Assembly (NCBI GenBank): GCA_020831845.1
Contig: JAFIFV010000016.1
Span: 1-64,000 of the forward strand
Direction: 5' to 3'
From: Ectothiorhodospiraceae bacterium
Lineage (GTDB): Bacteria; Pseudomonadota; Gammaproteobacteria; Nitrococcales; Aquisalimonadaceae
Length of the DNA: 64,000 nucleotides
The notes beneath the pieces are model-generated. The model was given only the letters and a program-made list of their open reading frames with translations. It did not search any database and was not told the DNA's origin. Every line of letters begins with the position of its first letter. Position 1 is the stretch's first letter. Positions 59,101 through 64,000 of this stretch are shown here, piece by piece. Made by a program: the position numbers and the translations under genes.

Positions 59101-60460
59101 TCCAGGCCAGCGTCGTCCATCCCAGCGGGTTGCGCGCGGGCTCCAGCTTGCCGATGGCGGACAACAAGAGCGCGAAGACCCGCTCCACGTCCAGGACCTG
59201 CATCGCCGCCTGAATCAGGTTCTGGAGCACGGTCTCCGAGGGCGAGTCCGAGAGCGCGTCCATGAAGAAGGCGAGCCACTGCGCCTCGTTGAAGGACAAG
59301 CCCACCTGGTCCAGCAACTCTTCCAGCCGAATGGCCTGGAGCAGCCATTGCAGCCGGGCGATCAGGAAACGCAGGGCTTCCGGCAGATCGAATGGCTGTA
59401 TCGAGGCCGGCTCGAAGGCGAGCACCAACGCCATCGGGTCCAGCGGGTCGAACTCCTCCACCAGCAGATCGCCGCGCAGCATGGGCAGCCCCATGCCCTG
59501 CACCTGGGGAAACCCAAGTGCCACGTCGGTCAGCCGTAGCTGCCAGTTGCCGAAAACGCCGGCATCCAGCAAGGGCAGATCGAAGGCCATATGGCCCAAC
59601 TGGATGTTCACCGGCAACGCATCCAGCAGGCTGCCCGCCTGGGGGGTCGGATCAGGCCCCAGACCGGGCGAGAGCCCGAAGCGGAGTCGGGAGGCCTCCC
59701 ATAGCGGTGCGCCGGCGCCCAATTGGCCGCTGTCCGGCAGAGCAAACCGTTGCCGCAAGGCGAACTGCTGCGTGGTGGGCGGGGATGCCGAGCTGCCCAG
59801 CAACTGGTTCAGCACGCCGGTGGTGCGATCGATCAGGTTCTGGGCATTGCTGCCCGGTACCAGCCCGACGTCCCCATCCAGCCCCAGTTCCAACTCGATG
59901 GGGTGGCGGTCCACCAGCATGCGGGCGCTCAACCGGCTTCCGGCCGCCAGCCGGATCACCGGCTCACTCGAGGGCCAGTCCACGTGCGCCGGCAGGCTCA
60001 TCGAGAATTGCCCATCCGCGTAGCCCAGTTGCAGCTCCACGGATGACGCGAAACCCAGCTCCGCCGCCCCGGGCCAGCGCACACGCCCGGTCGCTGCGAG
60101 GGGCGTGGTGGTCGAGAGCGTGTCGAGCGTGCCATCGCCGTCGGCATCGCTGAGCACCAACGTGAGTTCAAGCCAGCGGATTTCGAGCAGACCGCCGGCA
60201 GCATCAAGGCCGGTCAGCGGGGAATCAGCCGAACCTGCACGCAGGGAGAGGCTGCCGCCGGCACCGATGGTTGCGAGCACGTCGAAACCGCCGGTCTGGG
60301 AACCAGCGCTCAGGAGTTCGTCGGTGAGAGCTATGGACAGCGTGGAAGGAAGCGCAACGTCATCCTCCACCTGCAGCAGTTCGCCCACAGGCAGGGCCTG
60401 ACCGTCCGAGAAGAAGCGAAGACCTGGAACATCGGGTATGCGGATCGAGACCAGTGCCAT
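56150..60460 (-). CDS. Giant multidomain protein with calcineurin-like phosphoesterase core
   Basis: 1436 residues. A beta-rich N-terminal part (about 1-340), a helical part (about 350-700), then a calcineurin-like phosphoesterase: SDIH (D739, H741), GDCEE (D786), GNHD (N835, H836), CHGH (H945, H947), GHTH (H1095, H1097), giving a complete two-metal site stretched over about 360 residues with insertions. The last 250 residues are mostly helical. The start ATG 60460 is preceded by a run of G; an upstream extension through repeat copy I is in frame but repeat-derived. I do not know an exact family. The enzyme probably cuts a phosphoester. It is 79 bp upstream of the 2328-residue gene, so the two likely form one unit. 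Confidence 0.8.
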   Translation of the reverse strand: MALVSIRIPDVPGLRFFSDGQALPVGELLQVEDDVALPSTLSIALTDELLSAGSQTGGFDVLATIGAGGSLSLRAGSADSPLTGLDAAGGLLEIRWLELTLVLSDADGDGTLDTLSTTTPLAATGRVRWPGAAELGFASSVELQLGYADGQFSMSLPAHVDWPSSEPVIRLAAGSRLSARMLVDRHPIELELGLDGDVGLVPGSNAQNLIDRTTGVLNQLLGSSASPPTTQQFALRQRFALPDSGQLGAGAPLWEASRLRFGLSPGLGPDPTPQAGSLLDALPVNIQLGHMAFDLPLLDAGVFGNWQLRLTDVALGFPQVQGMGLPMLRGDLLVEEFDPLDPMALVLAFEPASIQPFDLPEALRFLIARLQWLLQAIRLEELLDQVGLSFNEAQWLAFFMDALSDSPSETVLQNLIQAAMQVLDVERVFALLLSAIGKLEPARNPLGWTTLAWNLWYSVGVPGLASGVEARAALVRLLHRLYELAPESLPMLAGGLFARADTLPVQPGPLARALLELAPTIPAARLPEFAGFCARVIAAAAQHLPGTILPGQVAVAVFDLLRPSQRSPALQVLSPPLPMPPGLQGSARVPLIDWLVGRVLAALAVGPLALAPTAGWDRLPGVGVPTVNALRAMLEGVETLGANVLAMFHGLFASMELESFTDPAERALALEREWAMLNLVRRFPASALLLIPASIAFSFGKSPGLFAQLVWKNVEEDEDLVTSRLHEPDAGTRYLIVSDIHRDAESDDQGRVQFGSIHHFLDNSALYRQVLEWVRDNGYTLIENGDCEELWYIREAFEYDTPAAKMEAIMETHREIYADLWELFLQGRYYRVMGNHDSYLREMMTPEQQGGVTLPWLQWRWKEVAESARPELAASVPASIPTLLLHDFLVIDGVKTMGEKGFLELVGDVWSVPAYPQQAVNDMLVGRLGMDAAAYTEKKPMLVCHGHQFDIWNHDETAVIGKLISNGVGVPIDQLMDPFMDLKGIALGGSSLIDFRRMLARAPVANSWLADNVSLQMAHEIQHQDDSTRLPIDDIMFSESLAILLGNFLMPLEQPVWETVDDREVVKRDANGNPELVPGNWPRLEGIRNHLCLGHTHTPQSQPYYQIPDPLAAPLRPLVEAAQGTVNAMLPLGMDFTTDTGIRLPVRSHYYNTGTASWFRGVVWGIEITESGQARAVYFTPNSRGPETMDWELKELDPEVRVWIENLSAGLPASTPLAWIAERLNEAGDFLGQRFKEALGQLYVPGVVSLPLESIMCLHGVQGNVPVLVLKRVDTLDPASGQNAIRDAGEQMAHLHGFFLRLVAVLVQRRAGAIASVNGRTFQVALPVDGESAERFALLLELFQQIGGDRAAQFAAAAFVALNRLPMLGADPTRLPSELRMLQGRAPLLAALLSMAATLPFGELDSQLPGGISLRASLTLQGGTVTLTVQLQESGG

Positions 60461-60532
60461 GCCCCCCCCCAAGCCGGCAGTGGCAGCGGCCGCACTCGCG
60501 ACGGCCGCCCCACCGCGGCGTGACCGCGCACT

Positions 60533-60712
60533 TAGGGAAGCGCTGATTAATTCCCGCGCTCGCGTTACCGGCGTAGCGTTCGCGATGCTAGGCGCGGTGC
60601 GCAGCGCCGTGGTCATTCCACGGTCAAGCGCCGCAACAACGCAGCGCGAACGATCCGGCTGTAACCCTCTCGGACTCGAGCGCGAACGTGGGAATTAATC
60701 AGCGCTTCCCTA
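60533..60712. repeat. Full-length copy I of the MITE-like repeat (180 bp)
   Basis: Left terminus TAGGGAAGCGCTGATTAATT followed by CCCGCG; right terminus is its inverted copy, ending in GGGAATTAATCAGCGCTTCC then CTA. Between them are the GTTCCACGG/CCGTGG centre and GC-rich arms that fold back. There is no transposase frame. Copies A, B, C, D, E, F, G, H and J carry parts of it. On the minus strand it reads in frame into the giant phosphoesterase gene, but I do not count that as coding. Confidence 0.85.
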
Positions 60713-60927
60713 GGCTTATAGGCGATGGGTGTCAGCGCGCCACTACCGGTTGTCGGTTAGGACGACGCGGACAGGAATCATGTCTGTGCCGTGACCCCCT
60801 GGCCGAGTGACCGGATACCCCCCTTCCCCGAGGCCCGCAATCGTTCTCAGGAGATTTTCCCGGCGCCATTCGCCGGTAGCGGGAAGAATGCCCATGGTCG
60901 GGGGCACCGCCAAAGTCAATACTCTCC

Positions 60928-60960
60928 TTGAGGAAACGCTGAAATATTCACGCTTCCCGG
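60928..60960. repeat. Hairpin-like copy J of the repeat
   Basis: TTGAGGAAACGCTGAAATAT then TCACGCTTCCCGG, similar to copies C and E with mismatches. It lies in the roughly 300-bp leader of the TonB-dependent receptor, 54 bp before its start. Elsewhere in this leader (60713-61013) I see a GC-rich hairpin near 60860-60890 but no clear riboswitch or Fur box. Confidence 0.6.
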
Positions 60961-61013
60961 ACAACGAAATCCCGGACCACGGTCACGGGACAGTGCATCG
61001 GAGGAGAGAAAGG

Positions 61014-63140
61014 ATGAGGTTTCGGGCAAGACAGGGCGTGCTGCCATGCCTGCTTCTGGCCGCGAGCATGGGTGGGCAGGCCGGAGCGCAGGAAGAACCA
61101 CTGCCGGCTTCCCAGACTCTGGCAGCGCTGCAGATACGCGCCCTTCTGCTGGATGATGTGTCCAACACGCCCGGAGCGGCTTCGGTGATGACCGACACGG
61201 AGATCGAATTCTACCGCCCGCTCACCCTGCATGATGCGCTGGATTTCACCTCCGGAGTCCGCACCATCGACGACGACGCGCTGGGACGGCGCGGCGGTAT
61301 CGGCGTGCGGGGGGCGCCGCCGCGGCGCTCCCGCAAGACGTTGCTGCTGGAGGACGGCACGCCCATCAGCGCCAGCAACTACCTGGATCCGGGTGCGCAC
61401 TACACGCCCCCCATCCAGCGCCTGGAGCGAATCGAGGTTCTCAAGGGAGCGGGCCAGATTGTACACGGGCCGCTGAACAACCACGGCATCATCAATTTCC
61501 GCAACAAGCGCGCCACCCCGGTACCGGAAACCACCGTGGAACTGGGCGCAGGCAACCAGAACCAGTTCCATCGCCATCTCATGCACCGCCGTACTGAGGG
61601 CGATGTGGGCCTGGTGTTCGCCTACACGGGCATGAACTCCGATGGCGTTTTCGATACGGAATCGCACAGGTATGACGACTTCTATGTCAGCGCCGACTGG
61701 GACGTGAACGAGCGGCACAACCTCGGCTTCGCGCTGACCCATTTCCGGGAACGCTCGCAGGGGTACGACGAGAACAACCTGACGCCCGAGGAATTCGACG
61801 AGGATCCCCGTGGCAAACGCCGTTTCGGGCCCGGCCGCCGGGACAACAACATCGCAGTGGATTACTGGAAACTGGCCCTGAGCCATGATTTCCTGGCCAC
61901 CGACCGCCTCACCATCTCCAGCAAGGCCTTCTACAAGGACCTGGACCGCCCGCGCTTCCAGAGCGTCAACCCGGATGATCCCCAGCAGGACCGGGTGATG
62001 GAAGGCCGGGACCGCCGCTACGAGAACTTCGGCGGCGAGAGCCGCGTGGCGTATTCGGGCATCCGGACCGGGGCTGTGGATCACACACTGGAGGGCGGCC
62101 TGCGCTTCGAACGACACGATTTTGAAGATCGGCGACCGGTCGGCCGACCCGGCGAGAGGCTTGACCACAACAACCGCGGCCGCCTCCGCGCCGTGGCCGG
62201 AGAGGACGGCTACACCCGCAACGGCCGCCTGGTGACCTTCAAGGCCGAGGCGTATTCCGGCTATATGCAGAACCGCATGGAAGTCGGTGACTTCGTGGTT
62301 ACGCCGGGCCTGCGCGTGGAAACCTACAGGCAGGAGAGATCCACCCGCTTCCGCCCGGGCAGCGACGAAGAGGGTGTCACCGAGCGGGAGTGGAACACGC
62401 TCTACCTGCCCGGTATCAGCCTGCTGTATCGCGGATTTGACAACCTCGACGTGTATGCCGGCGTGCACAGGGGGTACTCACCCGCCCCGGCCCGTGCGGA
62501 CGATTTCCCACTACTACCGGAGAAGGGCATCAACACCCAGGTCGGGGTCCGCAGCAAGGCGCTGCGCGGCGTTTCCTACGATGTGGCCGCCTTCTACAAC
62601 CGCATCGAGGACACACTGATCCGCGACGATGTCGACCAGTTCGGCGACGCGCTGTTCGTGAACGAGGTGGACTCGGACATCTACGGCGTGGACCTGGAGC
62701 TGCGCGTCGATTCCGCGAGCTATACCGACTCGGCGTACAACGTCTTCGGCGTGCTGGCCTGGAACTACACCAACGCCGAATTCCGCTCCGGTCCGCTGGA
62801 CGGCAATCGGGTGCCGGAGATCCCCCGTCACGCCGGCAGCTTCACGCTGGGCATGGACCACCTCAGCGGCTGGGAAGTCAGCGCCACCGTCAGCCACTTC
62901 GGCGCCTTCTACTCGGATATCGAGAACACGCGGGAAATCGACCAGGACTCCGGCAGGGTTCCGAGCCGCACGCTGCTGTCAGCCCGCGCAAGCTGGCACA
63001 CGCAGATCGGAGACACCCAGACCACGTTCTGGGTCCAGGGCCGCAACCTGACGGACAAGCTCTACATCAGTGATGTCCAGGACGGCCTTCGCCCTGGCGC
63101 CGAGCGTACCTACCTGGCGGGCTTCACCACCCGGTTCTGA
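61014..63140 (+). CDS. TonB-dependent outer-membrane receptor
   Basis: 708 residues. Signal peptide MRFRARQGVLPCLLLAASMGGQAGA, plug domain from about 45 to 170 (VSNTPGAASVMTDTEIEFY, LHDALDFTSGVRTIDDD, GIGVRGAPPRRSRKTLLLEDGTPIS, IERIEVLKGAGQIVHGPLNNHGIINFRN) and then a 22-strand barrel ending in YLAGFTTRF with the terminal aromatic needed for outer-membrane insertion. The plug resembles FecA-like ferric citrate or siderophore receptors. ATG 61014 follows GGAGGAG; longer frames upstream are repeat-derived. No FecI/FecR or TonB genes are nearby. The cargo is not determined. A clear intrinsic terminator follows. Confidence 0.93.
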   Translation: MRFRARQGVLPCLLLAASMGGQAGAQEEPLPASQTLAALQIRALLLDDVSNTPGAASVMTDTEIEFYRPLTLHDALDFTSGVRTIDDDALGRRGGIGVRGAPPRRSRKTLLLEDGTPISASNYLDPGAHYTPPIQRLERIEVLKGAGQIVHGPLNNHGIINFRNKRATPVPETTVELGAGNQNQFHRHLMHRRTEGDVGLVFAYTGMNSDGVFDTESHRYDDFYVSADWDVNERHNLGFALTHFRERSQGYDENNLTPEEFDEDPRGKRRFGPGRRDNNIAVDYWKLALSHDFLATDRLTISSKAFYKDLDRPRFQSVNPDDPQQDRVMEGRDRRYENFGGESRVAYSGIRTGAVDHTLEGGLRFERHDFEDRRPVGRPGERLDHNNRGRLRAVAGEDGYTRNGRLVTFKAEAYSGYMQNRMEVGDFVVTPGLRVETYRQERSTRFRPGSDEEGVTEREWNTLYLPGISLLYRGFDNLDVYAGVHRGYSPAPARADDFPLLPEKGINTQVGVRSKALRGVSYDVAAFYNRIEDTLIRDDVDQFGDALFVNEVDSDIYGVDLELRVDSASYTDSAYNVFGVLAWNYTNAEFRSGPLDGNRVPEIPRHAGSFTLGMDHLSGWEVSATVSHFGAFYSDIENTREIDQDSGRVPSRTLLSARASWHTQIGDTQTTFWVQGRNLTDKLYISDVQDGLRPGAERTYLAGFTTRF

Positions 63141-63174
63141 CCGTCTCCTCCAGCGGTCGGCGGGAAGCGACCTT

Positions 63175-63197
63175 GGCTCAAGGACGAGCCGTTTTTT
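63175..63197 (+). terminator. Intrinsic terminator of the TonB-receptor gene
   Basis: GGCTC, six bases, GAGCC, G, then TTTTTT: a short stem followed by a T run, 35 bp after the receptor stop. Confidence 0.75.
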
Positions 63198-63208
63198 CCG
63201 CCAGACAG

Positions 63209-63829
63209 CTACGTTTCCGGCTCCGCGACAGCCAGCGCCGGGAACAGGATCCCCAGGTCCGGCTGCAGTTCGCTAATCCACTTGAGCTGATGTCTGGCGG
63301 CTTCGGGCATCAGCAGATTGGCGAACATTTCACGAAACGCCCCGACCCTCCTGCCCCAGCCAAGCTCGATCACCTGAGAGAACGCCTGGGCCTGCTTGCG
63401 CAGCGTGTCACCAGCATCGCCCACGAAGGCACCGTGCAGATAGCTGTCGTAGAGCACGAGGCGACTGACTCGCTCCGGATGTCGCGCCGCATAGGCCACC
63501 GCCACCACGCCACCCTGACACAGACCGAACAATGGAAAGCGGCGGAGCTCGAGCGCATCCACAACCGCCTCAAGGTCGGCTACCAGGGCGTCAAGGGAAA
63601 AATCGGTCACGCCCCGGTCGGAAAGCCCCGAGCCGCGAGGGTCGTAGCGAACAAGCGTTCGCCGTTCAGCCAGAGCCTCGGACCAATGACGCCAGACGGG
63701 ATTGTCCCAGTCGAGATCGAGATGCGTGAACCAGTTGTTCACGCGCACCAGCGGAAGACCTTCGCCTGCGGTCGCAAAAGCGATTTGTGCGCTGTCACGC
63801 GAGGTGCAGAAACGTATTCGCTGCCTCAT
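63209..63829 (-). pseudogene. Truncated alpha/beta hydrolase
   Basis: About 206 residues. It opens as a hydrolase of the type often fused to regulators (FCTSRDSAQIAFATAGEGLPLVRVNNWFTHLDLDWDNPVWRHWSEAL) and keeps RYDPRGSGLSDRG near 68. The elbow is GLCQGG near 102 with cysteine where serine is usual. The sequence follows the family up to LKWISELQ near 187, then ends after an unrelated tail (LGILFPALAVAEPET), so the roughly 80 C-terminal residues with the catalytic Asp and His are missing. It is therefore probably a broken gene, unless the short form has another role. ATG 63829 has GGGGAG. Confidence 0.65.
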
Positions 63830-64000
63830 CGGCACTCCCCAGGAGACACGGGCCCAGGTGTCCCCTCTGAATGGCCATCACTCCGCGAATAGCACCCTCA
63901 CGCCACATGGTGTAAATGGAATCGCAATGCGCACCCGCGCAAGCCTGCCAGGAAAGCGCCTCCTCAAAACTTGCAGCCTTACGGATCAGCGGTCTAGACT
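63795..64000 (-). CDS. Possible 3' end of a gene running off the window
   Basis: An open minus-strand frame of 68 codons enters from beyond the right edge and stops at TGA 63795. Its translation (for example KAASFEEALSWQACAGAHCD, then SIYTMWREGAIRGVMAIQRG) looks protein-like. No family can be named from so little. It overlaps the start of the truncated hydrolase by 35 bp, which argues for caution. Confidence 0.3.
   Translation of the reverse strand, partial: SRPLIRKAASFEEALSWQACAGAHCDSIYTMWREGAIRGVMAIQRGHLGPCLLGSADEAANTFLHLA

Noticed and set aside
49084-60460. The two giant genes as an Rhs, adhesin or non-ribosomal peptide system
   Set aside because: No YD repeats, signal peptides, adhesin anchors, carrier or condensation motifs are visible.
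24866-60960. The repeated GGGAAGCGCTGA units as a CRISPR array
   Set aside because: Copies are kilobases apart, not regularly spaced, have inverted ends, and no cas gene is present.
60713-61013. A cobalamin or other riboswitch upstream of the TonB-dependent receptor
   Set aside because: CAGGAGA and CCCGCAA fragments are present but the conserved order of the B12 element is not, and only a generic hairpin can be drawn.

Overview
The window looks like chromosomal DNA of a high-GC gammaproteobacterium. The gene set (TRAP transporter, LysE, TonB-dependent receptor, MASE1 kinase, ArsS, many GST and acyl-CoA genes) would suit a halophilic or Ectothiorhodospiraceae-like lineage, but that placement is inference from gene content only. 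I see about 50 protein genes, no rRNA or tRNA, no transposase, no phage genes and no CRISPR array.

Layout. 1-8.5 kb: AEC permease; an alpha/beta hydrolase with two glutathione S-transferases; a GGDEF cyclase, MFS pump and luciferase-like monooxygenase joined by 4-bp overlaps; a thioesterase. 8-11 kb: PGPGW-like membrane protein, crotonase and GMC oxidoreductase. 11.2-17.3 kb: one minus-strand series running DUF3047, TVP38/TMEM64, a MerA-like flavoprotein, arsenosugar radical SAM ArsS, then a MASE1 histidine kinase and FixJ-like regulator. 17.4-24.9 kb: TetR and hydrolase, GltS-like symporter, DUF899, a Tat-exported aldo/keto reductase overlapping an ATP/ADP-translocase-like carrier. 25-30.6 kb: MocR regulator divergent from a class IV (IlvE-like) aminotransferase, lipoprotein, cupin, Lrp and LysE. 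30.7-37.1 kb: a TRAP transporter (dctQ, dctM, dctP) followed by an M20 amidohydrolase and an acyl-CoA ligase, which would fit import and cleavage of an N-acylated compound. 37.4-48.9 kb: DUF456, TetR-controlled GST, Spy-like periplasmic protein, Crp-like regulator with M48-TPR lipoprotein, secreted hydrolase, HxlR, TetR-controlled hydrolase, acyl-CoA synthetase.

49.08-60.46 kb holds the strangest locus: two huge minus-strand genes, one of 1436 residues with a calcineurin-like phosphoesterase core inside unknown domains, and one of 2328 residues that is beta-rich and that I cannot assign to a family. The pair is bracketed by copies of one repeat family. 61-64 kb holds a TonB-dependent receptor, its terminator and a truncated hydrolase.

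A second theme is that repeat. It is a fold-back, MITE-like family whose termini read TAGGGAAGCGCTGA. It occurs as a full copy of about 180 bp, larger partial copies, 32-bp hairpins and single ends, at roughly ten places. Six genes take their stop codon from a repeat terminus, and in one place a single 23-bp copy ends both convergent genes. At least one exported protein begins its signal peptide inside a copy.
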